Of a stretch of 14,556 bases of DNA, positions 5,755 to 13,305 are shown piece by piece. A program made the position numbers and the translations under genes. How positions within the stretch are numbered: the first letter of the stretch is position 1; the number at the start of each line of letters is the position of its first letter. The stretch is taken from positions 1 to 14,556 of the forward strand of contig CACXCV010000111.1 of assembly GCA_902766215.1 (NCBI GenBank). The letters run 5' to 3'. The DNA comes from Oscillospiraceae bacterium (GTDB taxonomy: Bacteria > Bacillota > Clostridia > Oscillospirales > Oscillospiraceae). The notes under the pieces were generated by a model. It worked only from the letters and a program-made list of their open reading frames with translations. It searched no databases and was not told where the DNA came from.

Positions 5755-7176
5755 ATGAAAGCTCATTTCAGACGTTTTGCGCTTGTCCTGGCTTTGCTGC
5801 TGTTGTGCGGCTGCACGCCGGCAGTCGATCCTGTGCCCGCGCCGGACACCGCCCCGGCAGAGGATGCGCCGCAGGCCCCCGCCCCGGATACCGCGGCCGT
5901 TCCGGACAACGCTGCGGACAATCCGGCAGATTCTCCGGCTGCACCGGCGGAAAAGACTGTCCTTCGCATGGCGGTGTGGAACGACCCGCAGAACGGCACC
6001 CCGATCACCGATTTTGTCGCGGATTTCAATGCTTCGCAGGACGAAATCACCATCGAGGTGGCGCAGTATCAGCTGGACGACACCGCAGTGTCGCGCCGCG
6101 ACAGTGCCGACCGGGTCTATGCATCGTTTTTCAGCGGGGATGCGCCTGACCTCTACCTGATGTACAACTTTGACGAAAACGCCATGCGCAGCGCCGGCCT
6201 GCTGGCCGACTGGTACCCCCTGATGGACGGCGACGGCAGCTTTTCCCGTGGAGACTATCAGGAGCACGTCTGGCAGGCGATGGAGCAGGGCGGCGCGCTG
6301 TACACGCTGGTGATGTCGTTTGACCTCTTCGGTCTTTGCTCTGTCAACCCGGCGCTGTGCAGCCAGCTGGGCTGGACCATGGAGGATTTTTCCGCCTGGA
6401 TGGCAGAAAACGACGGGCTGATCACGCAGGAAACCGTGCTGGAGGTTCTGCTGCGCGTGGGGCTGAAGGACTTTGTCAATGAAGCGGACAACACCTGCCA
6501 GTTTGAAACCGAGGGCTTTGACCAGTGGCTGCAGCTGCTGCACGCCAGCCCGGACGAGGCTGCGACGGACGCCATGCAGCTGACGGAAAACGACTGGCCG
6601 CGAATGCTTTTCTGGTCGCAGTTCATCGGCCCATACATGTATAACCGCGACCGGCTGCGCGACGCGATGACGCTGTATTATGTGGGCGTGCCCAGTCCGG
6701 CGCAGAGCGGCCCGGCCATTGCGGTGCGGCACGGTTTTGGCCTGTCCGCCACCACAGAGCACGCCGAAGCCTGCTGGCGGTTTATCCGCTGGGCGCTTTC
6801 AGAGCAGACGCAGCAGCACTACTGCATCGAGCTGGCCCGCGGCTGTCCCATCCGCCGCGACGTGTGGGAGCAGACGCTGGACGGGGCGCTGCTGCCCGGC
6901 GACCAGGAAGGCTCGGCCTTCTACGGGCAGAAGTATGCGGCCATCGTTGACGGCGAGCGCACGGCGCTGCCCTATCCGGCGCTGAGCGAACAGGACGTGG
7001 CGCACCTGCGCATGATTGTGTCCAACGCCAGCCGCGCCGTCTTCCGTTATGACGATGTAACGGACATCGTCCGGGAGGAAATCGCGGCCTTTTTGGCCGG
7101 CGACAAAACCCGTGAGGAATGCGCCCACCTGATCCAGCAGCGTGTGAGCGTATTTCTGGCCGAGCGCCAGCAGTAA
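5755..7176 (+). CDS. ABC-type sugar-binding lipoprotein (SBP family 1), orphan
   Basis: A 473-residue extracellular solute-binding protein. Residues 1-20 are a lipoprotein signal (MKAHFRR, hydrophobic core, lipobox LCGC with C20 as the lipidated residue), so it is anchored to the outer face of the membrane. Residues 21-66 are a Pro/Ala/Asp-rich linker. The binding domain starts at VLRMAVWNDPQN and follows the family 1 plan, with AVRHGFGLSATTEHAEACWRFIRWAL in the C-lobe and a closing EEIAAFLAGDKTREECAHLIQQRV helix typical of these proteins. The ligand is unknown; the araR neighbour suggests a pentose or arabino-oligosaccharide, which is inference. No permease or ATPase gene is in the window and a terminator follows directly. 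ATG 5755 is chosen because AAAGGA (5743-5748) precedes it by six bases and it puts the signal at the N-terminus; the frame extends to a TTG at 5719. Confidence 0.87.
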   Translation: MKAHFRRFALVLALLLLCGCTPAVDPVPAPDTAPAEDAPQAPAPDTAAVPDNAADNPADSPAAPAEKTVLRMAVWNDPQNGTPITDFVADFNASQDEITIEVAQYQLDDTAVSRRDSADRVYASFFSGDAPDLYLMYNFDENAMRSAGLLADWYPLMDGDGSFSRGDYQEHVWQAMEQGGALYTLVMSFDLFGLCSVNPALCSQLGWTMEDFSAWMAENDGLITQETVLEVLLRVGLKDFVNEADNTCQFETEGFDQWLQLLHASPDEAATDAMQLTENDWPRMLFWSQFIGPYMYNRDRLRDAMTLYYVGVPSPAQSGPAIAVRHGFGLSATTEHAEACWRFIRWALSEQTQQHYCIELARGCPIRRDVWEQTLDGALLPGDQEGSAFYGQKYAAIVDGERTALPYPALSEQDVAHLRMIVSNASRAVFRYDDVTDIVREEIAAFLAGDKTREECAHLIQQRVSVFLAERQQ

Positions 7177-7207
7177 AGCCGGCGCTGCCTCATCCTTTCG
7201 GCCGTTT

Positions 7208-7246
7208 CGCGCGCCTGCGGAGCATCCGCAGGCGCGCGCGGCTTTT
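7208..7246 (+). terminator. Binding-protein gene terminator, copy 2 of the 39-base repeat
   Basis: The same 39 bases as 5066-5104: a 14-base-pair stem with loop GCA, then CGGC and here five T (7243-7247). It begins 31 bases after the lipoprotein stop. The exact repeat also makes this a risky place for short-k-mer assembly. Confidence 0.9.
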
Positions 7247-7260
7247 TCCGCATATACGCA

Positions 7261-7296
7261 CGCCCGGGGCCGCGCAAGCTTGCGCGGCCCCGGGCG
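7261..7296. repeat. Fold point of the palindrome, centred on AAGCTT
   Basis: The axis falls between 7278 and 7279 inside AAGCTT (7276-7281). The inner arms CCCGGGGCCGCGC / GCGCGGCCCCGGG are almost pure G+C. Read alone, this could be a natural stem-loop with a small AAGCTT loop, after which the true genome continues differently. I saw no other AAGCTT in the window. No gene lies in the 204 bases from 7177 to 7380. Confidence 0.85.
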
Positions 7297-7310
7297 TGCG
7301 TATATGCGGA

Positions 7311-7349
7311 AAAAGCCGCGCGCGCCTGCGGATGCTCCGCAGGCGCGCG
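7311..7349 (-). terminator. Mirror copy of the binding-protein terminator
   Basis: Reverse complement of 7208-7246. The two copies face each other across the fold point, each ending its own binding-protein gene. Confidence 0.85.
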
Positions 7350-7380
7350 AAACGGCCGAAAGGATGAGGCAGCGCCGGCT

Positions 7381-8802
7381 TTACTGCTGGCGCTCGGCCA
7401 GAAATACGCTCACACGCTGCTGGATCAGGTGGGCGCATTCCTCACGGGTTTTGTCGCCGGCCAAAAAGGCCGCGATTTCCTCCCGGACGATGTCCGTTAC
7501 ATCGTCATAACGGAAGACGGCGCGGCTGGCGTTGGACACAATCATGCGCAGGTGCGCCACGTCCTGTTCGCTCAGCGCCGGATAGGGCAGCGCCGTGCGC
7601 TCGCCGTCAACGATGGCCGCATACTTCTGCCCGTAGAAGGCCGAGCCTTCCTGGTCGCCGGGCAGCAGCGCCCCGTCCAGCGTCTGCTCCCACACGTCGC
7701 GGCGGATGGGACAGCCGCGGGCCAGCTCGATGCAGTAGTGCTGCTGCGTCTGCTCTGAAAGCGCCCAGCGGATAAACCGCCAGCAGGCTTCGGCGTGCTC
7801 TGTGGTGGCGGACAGGCCAAAACCGTGCCGCACCGCAATGGCCGGGCCGCTCTGCGCCGGACTGGGCACGCCCACATAATACAGCGTCATCGCGTCGCGC
7901 AGCCGGTCGCGGTTATACATGTATGGGCCGATGAACTGCGACCAGAAAAGCATTCGCGGCCAGTCGTTTTCCGTCAGCTGCATGGCGTCCGTCGCAGCCT
8001 CGTCCGGGCTGGCGTGCAGCAGCTGCAGCCACTGGTCAAAGCCCTCGGTTTCAAACTGGCAGGTGTTGTCCGCTTCATTGACAAAGTCCTTCAGCCCCAC
8101 GCGCAGCAGAACCTCCAGCACGGTTTCCTGCGTGATCAGCCCGTCGTTTTCTGCCATCCAGGCGGAAAAATCCTCCATGGTCCAGCCCAGCTGGCTGCAC
8201 AGCGCCGGGTTGACAGAGCAAAGACCGAAGAGGTCAAACGACATCACCAGCGTGTACAGCGCGCCGCCCTGCTCCATCGCCTGCCAGACGTGCTCCTGAT
8301 AGTCTCCACGGGAAAAGCTGCCGTCGCCGTCCATCAGGGGGTACCAGTCGGCCAGCAGGCCGGCGCTGCGCATGGCGTTTTCGTCAAAGTTGTACATCAG
8401 GTAGAGGTCAGGCGCATCCCCGCTGAAAAACGATGCATAGACCCGGTCGGCACTGTCGCGGCGCGACACTGCGGTGTCGTCCAGCTGATACTGCGCCACC
8501 TCGATGGTGATTTCGTCCTGCGAAGCATTGAAATCCGCGACAAAATCGGTGATCGGGGTGCCGTTCTGCGGGTCGTTCCACACCGCCATGCGAAGGACAG
8601 TCTTTTCCGCCGGTGCAGCCGGAGAATCTGCCGGATTGTCCGCAGCGTTGTCCGGAACGGCCGCGGTATCCGGGGCGGGGGCCTGCGGCGCATCCTCTGC
8701 CGGGGCGGTGTCCGGCGCGGGCACAGGATCGACTGCCGGCGTGCAGCCGCACAACAGCAGCAAAGCCAGGACAAGCGCAAAACGTCTGAAATGAGCTTTC
8801 AT
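7381..8802 (-). CDS. Mirror copy of the sugar-binding lipoprotein
   Basis: Exact reverse-complement copy of 5755-7176 with an identical 473-residue product (lipobox LCGC, Pro/Ala-rich linker, SBP family 1 domain). In the window as given, the two copies converge tail to tail with 204 bases between their stop codons. The absence of a single difference over 1.4 kb argues for duplication in the data rather than an old paralogue. Confidence 0.85.
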   Translation of the reverse strand: MKAHFRRFALVLALLLLCGCTPAVDPVPAPDTAPAEDAPQAPAPDTAAVPDNAADNPADSPAAPAEKTVLRMAVWNDPQNGTPITDFVADFNASQDEITIEVAQYQLDDTAVSRRDSADRVYASFFSGDAPDLYLMYNFDENAMRSAGLLADWYPLMDGDGSFSRGDYQEHVWQAMEQGGALYTLVMSFDLFGLCSVNPALCSQLGWTMEDFSAWMAENDGLITQETVLEVLLRVGLKDFVNEADNTCQFETEGFDQWLQLLHASPDEAATDAMQLTENDWPRMLFWSQFIGPYMYNRDRLRDAMTLYYVGVPSPAQSGPAIAVRHGFGLSATTEHAEACWRFIRWALSEQTQQHYCIELARGCPIRRDVWEQTLDGALLPGDQEGSAFYGQKYAAIVDGERTALPYPALSEQDVAHLRMIVSNASRAVFRYDDVTDIVREEIAAFLAGDKTREECAHLIQQRVSVFLAERQQ

Positions 8803-8879
8803 GCCGCATCCTTTCTCGGGGGGACGAACGATTGCCAAATTGATAAACTCGATCGCTCAGCTGTCATTAAGCCAGGCGT

Positions 8880-9272
8880 TTATGCATAAGAAACGGTACA
8901 AGTTGGGTAAAAACCTAATGAACATTCGTGCTGTTCATCACACCAATGAAGGTCGGATGATAGGGTCCAATACCCACAACTGTTGCACATATACAAAATA
9001 TGACTGTAATACAAAATATAATTGCAAGTTCCGGTAATCCTTGTGTGCGAGAGCCTTTCAAATCCTTGATAGTCTGCCGCACATGTCGTAACATAGGCCG
9101 ACACACCACATTGGGGACACGCGGCAGCGCGGGTGATTCCAGCGACAGCTCTACAGGAGGAGTGAGTATAGCACTCCTCGTCAATGCGGGATGGTTCAAG
9201 GGCAAAGGTTGACAACACAATCATCTGCATCAGCAGGGCAACGATGATAACCAACGAAATAAACCGTTTCAT
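8880..9272 (-). CDS. Mirror copy of the secreted cysteine-rich protein
   Basis: Exact reverse-complement copy of 5285-5677: same signal peptide, same 11 cysteines and same AT-rich composition. Its upstream signals are mirrored too (start structure 9270-9299, promoter 9317-9345, unused SD motif 9342-9352). See the first copy for the full description. Confidence 0.73.
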   Translation of the reverse strand: MKRFISLVIIVALLMQMIVLSTFALEPSRIDEECYTHSSCRAVAGITRAAACPQCGVSAYVTTCAADYQGFERLSHTRITGTCNYILYYSHILYMCNSCGYWTLSSDLHWCDEQHECSLGFYPTCTVSYA

Positions 9273-9299
9273 TTGTTTGCTGCTTTCGCAAATGTCCTT
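9270..9299 (-). promoter_or_regulatory. Mirror copy of the two-state start structure
   Basis: Reverse complement of 5258-5287: AAGGA, the two competing short stems, and the ATG of the cysteine-rich protein. Confidence 0.33.
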
Positions 9300-9316
9300 A
9301 TAATCCCTATGTTACC

Positions 9317-9345
9317 ATTATACTCTTTTATTTTTCGCTTTTCAC
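9317..9345 (-). promoter_or_regulatory. Mirror copy of the cysteine-rich gene promoter
   Basis: Reverse complement of 5212-5240 (GTGAAA, 17 bases, TATAAT). Confidence 0.58.
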
Positions 9346-9452
9346 CTCCTTAACCAGTTGTTCCCTTCGGTATGTTTACAATACCATGATCTTGAAAAAT
9401 GTGCAATAGGTTTTAAACAAAAAATAGAAAAATTTGTGCATTATATCTCGTT

Positions 9453-9491
9453 AAAAGCCGCGCGCGCCTGCGGATGCTCCGCAGGCGCGCG
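9453..9491 (-). terminator. Mirror copy of the araR terminator
   Basis: Reverse complement of 5066-5104. The window thus shows this 39-base terminator four times, twice on each strand. Confidence 0.87.
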
Positions 9492-9507
9492 TAATTTCCA
9501 TGGATTT

Positions 9508-10560
9508 TTATTTCCGCAGGTCGCGCACGCTGCTGCGCTCGACCAGCGGGGCGGGCAGCAGCTTCTGCACGGGCGTCTCTGGGTCCTTCATCAGCTGGAT
9601 CACCACCTTGGCAGCGGTGCGGCCCAGCTCGGCCCCCGGGTGCGCCACGGTGGTCAGGCCCACCAGCTCGGCCACGGACGAATCGTCAAAGCCCGTGACG
9701 GACAGGTCCTCCGGCACGCGCAGGCCGTGCTCGCGGGCAAACTTCATCAGCCACACGGCCACCCGGTCGTTATAGCACACCACGGCGGTATAGCGCCGCA
9801 GCCAGTCCAGCAGCGGCGGCTGGAACAGCAGCTCCATGTCCTCGGTGGCAAACCAGCGCCAGCTCTCCTCCTCCATGGGCAGGCCCGCGGCCATCAGCGC
9901 ATCGACATAGCCCTGGTGCCGCTTCAGCCCCTGCACGTCGTCGTGCTTGAAGATGCCGGCAATTTTGGTGTGGCCCCGGGAGATGAGATATTCCGTCACG
10001 CTGCGGGCGCCCTGATAGTCGTCCGCCGCCACATAGCTCACGCCGGTCAGCTCGCGGCTCCAGCCGTTGATAAACACCACCGGCGTGCCGGCCAGGGTCT
10101 GATAGATGGCGTTGTTGGGGTTGTACAGCGCGGTTTTGGTGCCCTCGATGATCAGGCCCGAGCAGTCGCTGCTCTGCAGCTCCAGCAGGTTCTGCCGCTC
10201 GGTGCTGATGCGGTTGCGCGTCAGGCGCATGAGCATGTTATAGCCCCCGGCCGTCAGCACCTCCTCCGCGCCGGAGATGATCTCCGGAAAGATATACTCA
10301 TCCAGATAGGTGGTCATCACGCAGACCGTCTGTCGCTTTTTCTGCGCGGGAATGGTGGCCCGCACATAGGTGCCGCTGCCCTGCAGCCGCTCCACTAGGC
10401 CCTGCTCTTCCAGAACGCCCACGGCCTGCCGCAGCGTCTGGCGCGCCACGTCAAACCGGGCGCACAGTTCCGGCTCGATGGGCAGGCGCTCGCCCACGGC
10501 CCAGCGCCCGGCGCAGATCTCTTCCTCCAGTGTCTGCGCAATGTGCATGTATTTTTTCAC
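9508..10560 (-). CDS. araR: Mirror copy of AraR repressor
   Basis: Exact reverse-complement copy of 3997-5049: GntR-type winged helix followed by a LacI-type sugar sensor, 350 residues from the GTG start (353 from the in-frame ATG at 10569). The divergent pairing with araD is also reproduced, including both promoters. Confidence 0.92.
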   Translation of the reverse strand: MKKYMHIAQTLEEEICAGRWAVGERLPIEPELCARFDVARQTLRQAVGVLEEQGLVERLQGSGTYVRATIPAQKKRQTVCVMTTYLDEYIFPEIISGAEEVLTAGGYNMLMRLTRNRISTERQNLLELQSSDCSGLIIEGTKTALYNPNNAIYQTLAGTPVVFINGWSRELTGVSYVAADDYQGARSVTEYLISRGHTKIAGIFKHDDVQGLKRHQGYVDALMAAGLPMEEESWRWFATEDMELLFQPPLLDWLRRYTAVVCYNDRVAVWLMKFAREHGLRVPEDLSVTGFDDSSVAELVGLTTVAHPGAELGRTAAKVVIQLMKDPETPVQKLLPAPLVERSSVRDLRK

Positions 10561-10575
10561 GGCGGACATTCCTCT

Positions 10576-10585
10576 CTATCGATAG
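10576..10585. promoter_or_regulatory. Mirror copy of the CTATCGATAG operator candidate
   Basis: Same ten-base palindrome as 3972-3981, between the mirrored araR promoter and its start. Confidence 0.23.
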
Positions 10586-10616
10586 GTACAGTTTTTTGCA
10601 GGAAGGTTACATTTTT

Positions 10617-10645
10617 ATCATAGCGGATTCTTTCCAAAAAATCAA
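10617..10645 (-). promoter_or_regulatory. Mirror copy of the araR promoter
   Basis: Reverse complement of 3912-3940: TTGATT, 17 bases, TATGAT on the minus strand. Confidence 0.73.
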
Positions 10646-10666
10646 TCGTTTATCCAGGCCAATGCC

Positions 10667-10695
10667 TTGATCTTTTTACTTTTCTGCGATATACT
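10667..10695 (+). promoter_or_regulatory. Mirror copy of the araD promoter
   Basis: TTGATC (10667-10672), 17 bases, TATACT (10690-10695), read directly on the plus strand here. It is the reverse complement of 3862-3890. Confidence 0.73.
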
Positions 10696-10725
10696 ACGGC
10701 ATGAGGCGCTCCGGCCGGACCCATC

Positions 10726-10854
10726 ATGGCGGGCAGAATGAACTATACCAATGGACTTGCCGGGGGGGAGCGCCCGTTTCCGGCGTGTACACCGGAGGAC
10801 GAAGGGGGCTATGGCGGCGCCGGCGCGCCGCGGGCCTGTCCAAGCACAGAATAA
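10726..10854 (+). CDS. Mirror copy of the possible araD upstream ORF
   Basis: Same 42-codon frame as 3703-3831. Here the TAA stop (10852-10854) can be read directly running into the GGAGG that serves araD, in the araD frame. As uncertain as the first copy. Confidence 0.23.
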   Translation: MAGRMNYTNGLAGGERPFPACTPEDEGGYGGAGAPRACPSTE

Positions 10855-10866
10855 GGAGGCAGTTTT

Positions 10867-11562
10867 ATGCTTGAAGCACTCAAAGCCGCAGTATGCGAGG
10901 CAAACCTGCTGCTGCCGAAACACGATCTGGTTACCTTCACCTGGGGCAACGTCTCCGGCATCGACCGCGAGCAGGGCCTGGTGGTGATCAAGCCCTCGGG
11001 CGTGGACTATGACGGCATGTCGCCCGAGGATATGGTGGTGGTCGATCTGGACGGCAACCGCGTGGAGGGCAAGTGGAAGCCCTCCAGCGACACGGCCACC
11101 CACGTGGCCCTGTACAAGGCCTTCCCCACGCTGGGCGGCGTGGTGCACACGCATTCCCGCTGGGCTACCAGCTTTGCCCAGGCCGGCCGCGACATCCCCG
11201 CCATGGGCACCACCCAGGGCGACTATTTCTACGGCACCATCCCCTGCACCCGTCTGATGACGCCCGAGGAGATTGCCGGCGCCTATGAGGCCGAGACCGG
11301 CAAGGTCATCATCGAGACCTTCCAGACCCAGCACATCGACCCGGCCAATGTCCCGGCAGTGCTGGTGCAGAGCCACGGCCCCTTTGCCTGGGGCACCAGC
11401 CCGGCCGACGCCGTACACAATGCCGTCGTGCTGGAGGAGGTCGCGTTTATGGACTTCCACGCCCTGATGCTCGAGCCGAACCGCGGCTCGATGCAGCAGG
11501 AGCTGCTGAACAAGCACTTTTTGCGCAAGCACGGCCCCGGCGCCTATTACGGCCAGGGCTGA
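10867..11562 (+). CDS. araD: Mirror copy of L-ribulose-5-phosphate 4-epimerase
   Basis: Exact reverse-complement copy of 2995-3690, with the same 231 residues and the full set of zinc and catalytic residues. AGGAGG at 10854-10859 precedes the ATG by seven bases. It converges on the mirrored thioesterase across the shared terminator at 11572-11608. Confidence 0.94.
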   Translation: MLEALKAAVCEANLLLPKHDLVTFTWGNVSGIDREQGLVVIKPSGVDYDGMSPEDMVVVDLDGNRVEGKWKPSSDTATHVALYKAFPTLGGVVHTHSRWATSFAQAGRDIPAMGTTQGDYFYGTIPCTRLMTPEEIAGAYEAETGKVIIETFQTQHIDPANVPAVLVQSHGPFAWGTSPADAVHNAVVLEEVAFMDFHALMLEPNRGSMQQELLNKHFLRKHGPGAYYGQG

Positions 11563-11571
11563 ACAAGCAGG

Positions 11572-11608
11572 AAACCCCGCGCCGCAGATGCTCTGCGGCG
11601 CGGGGTTT
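11572..11608. terminator. Mirror copy of the bidirectional terminator
   Basis: Reverse complement of 2949-2985: 17-base-pair stem with a three-base loop between araD and the thioesterase. Confidence 0.88.
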
Positions 11609-11620
11609 TATATCTGCACG

Positions 11621-12070
11621 TTATTTCTGCCCGGCGTTAAAATAGGTCCCTGAGGCGGTGGCGCAGGGGCGGTCGTCGCCCTCGGCACGGAGCGTGGCGC
11701 GGATAAAAATCAGCGAGCGGCCCTGGTGGACAATCTGGCTCTCTGCCACCAGAGGCGCACCCAGGGGCGTGGGCCGCAGATAGGACACCTGCAGGTCCAC
11801 CGTGGGCGTGTGCTCGTCGCCGGTGGCGGCGAAGGCGTGCAGGCCCATGGCCGAGTCCAGCAGCGTGGCCACCAGGCCGCCGTGCATGGCGCCGAAGGTG
11901 TTGCTCATCCAGCCCGGCATCGGGTCAAAGCGCAGCAGGGCGGTGTTGGTTTCGGGGCGGCAGCCGGCCAGCGACAGGGGCAGATGCTCCATCATGGTGC
12001 CGGGGCTGGCAGCGTGCCAGCCGGCTAGCGCCCGCTCCAGCCGGTCGGCCGTGACGGGACTGGCACTCAC
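11621..12070 (-). CDS. Mirror copy of the PaaI-like thioesterase
   Basis: Exact reverse-complement copy of 2487-2936, with the same GTG start overlapping the rpiB stop by four bases and the same HGG/D72 hotdog motif. Confidence 0.86.
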   Translation of the reverse strand: MSASPVTADRLERALAGWHAASPGTMMEHLPLSLAGCRPETNTALLRFDPMPGWMSNTFGAMHGGLVATLLDSAMGLHAFAATGDEHTPTVDLQVSYLRPTPLGAPLVAESQIVHQGRSLIFIRATLRAEGDDRPCATASGTYFNAGQK

Positions 12071-12507
12071 GGCTGCTCCTCCAGCTTCATAAACTTGTCG
12101 ATGCGGCGCTGGTGCCGCCCGCCGACAAACGCGGTGTTCAGCCATGTGTCGACAATGGCCAGGGCCAGATTCGGCCCGGTGATGCCCGCGCCGATGGCCA
12201 GCATGTTGGTGTCGTTGTGCTGGCGGGTCAGCGAGGCGCTGACGGTGTCGCCGCACAGGGCGCAGCGGATGCCGCGCACCTTGTTGGCGGTGATGCACAT
12301 GCCGATGCCGGTGGTGCAGATGAGAATCCCCTTCTCGCAGCTGCCGCCAGCCACGGCCTGTGCTGCCGGAATGCCAAAGTCGGGATAGTCGCAGCTGTCC
12401 AGACTGTTGCAGCCAAAGTCCTTTACTTCATAGCCCTGCTCGGTCAGGTGGGCAATGACGGTCTGCTTGAGCGTATAGCCGCCGTGGTCACAGGCGATTG
12501 CAATCAT
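12067..12507 (-). CDS. rpiB: Mirror copy of ribose-5-phosphate isomerase B
   Basis: Exact reverse-complement copy of 2050-2490, with identical 146 residues including catalytic C64 and H97. Confidence 0.92.
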   Translation of the reverse strand: MIAIACDHGGYTLKQTVIAHLTEQGYEVKDFGCNSLDSCDYPDFGIPAAQAVAGGSCEKGILICTTGIGMCITANKVRGIRCALCGDTVSASLTRQHNDTNMLAIGAGITGPNLALAIVDTWLNTAFVGGRHQRRIDKFMKLEEQP

Positions 12508-12527
12508 GAAAACGTCTTCCTTTCTGT

Positions 12528-13292
12528 TCAGCCCTCGCTGCGGATGCAGCGGGCGGTCATTTGATACAGCATGTTCTTTTTGTATTCGGGGGCCGGCTCC
12601 AGCCGCTCCAGCAGCACGTCATAGCCCTGGGCCTTTCCGGCGGCGCAGAGATGCGCCGCGGCGGCGCCGGCGTCGATGCACTGGCTGTAGCTCAGCTGCG
12701 GCATGGGCAGCAGGGGCTTTTTGCGATAGAGATGGATGCGGTTGCCGGCCACGATATAGCGGATGGGCTGCATGCCCATGCTGCTGGGTGCCAGGCGTGC
12801 GGCCTCCAGCAGGGGGCGCAGCGGACCTTTGGTGTCGCCCAGGGCCAGGCGGCCCAGCGCCTTGCGGTCAAAATCCTCGGCGCAGGCGCGCATCGGCTCG
12901 GCCGGACGGCCAAAGCCGATGGCGACGATATAGGGCAGCACGCCGTCAAAGTCGTGCTGGCACTCCAGCCCGCCCTGCCAGCAGGTGCCCACGCCCTGCG
13001 CCGTCAGCCAGAGCACGGCCATTTCGCCCAGCCAGCCGCAGTTTTGCAGGCAGCCCTTTACCTTCTGTGAGCGCAGCACCAGAAAGTGCGGCGCCAGCAG
13101 CTTGGGCGGCCCGGCCAGGATGGGTGTGATGTCGTCATAGCTGAGGATGTCAAAGTCCCAGTCGATTTCGCCCTGAGGCGCCTCCAGCTCGGAGAGAAAA
13201 TCCACCAGCCCGTCAAGAACCGACTGGTCCAGGGGCGCTGACTCGAAGCTGCGGACCGACTTGCGGATGAAAATGGCGTCATACAGTTGCAT
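12528..13292 (-). CDS. Mirror copy of the nitroreductase-family protein
   Basis: Exact reverse-complement copy of 1265-2029, with 254 identical residues, the RKSVRSF flavin motif and the second-half APSSMGMQP motif. Confidence 0.84.
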   Translation of the reverse strand: MQLYDAIFIRKSVRSFESAPLDQSVLDGLVDFLSELEAPQGEIDWDFDILSYDDITPILAGPPKLLAPHFLVLRSQKVKGCLQNCGWLGEMAVLWLTAQGVGTCWQGGLECQHDFDGVLPYIVAIGFGRPAEPMRACAEDFDRKALGRLALGDTKGPLRPLLEAARLAPSSMGMQPIRYIVAGNRIHLYRKKPLLPMPQLSYSQCIDAGAAAAHLCAAGKAQGYDVLLERLEPAPEYKKNMLYQMTARCIRSEG

Positions 13293-13305
13293 GTGAAACC
13301 TCCAA

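Noticed and set aside
5668..6762. 364-residue open frame on the minus strand
   Set aside because: It is antisense to the binding-protein gene, His/Arg/Val-rich, with no recognisable domain; such frames are common opposite GC-rich genes. The same applies to its mirror.
5719..7176. Binding protein starting at TTG 5719
   Set aside because: This would add 12 residues in front of the lipoprotein signal. ATG 5755 has a well-placed AAAGGA and a standard signal peptide.
7261..7296. Hairpin telomere of a linear plasmid or phage
   Set aside because: Geometrically possible, but no protelomerase, replication or partition gene is present and the content is chromosomal metabolism. A fold-back artefact explains the data more simply.
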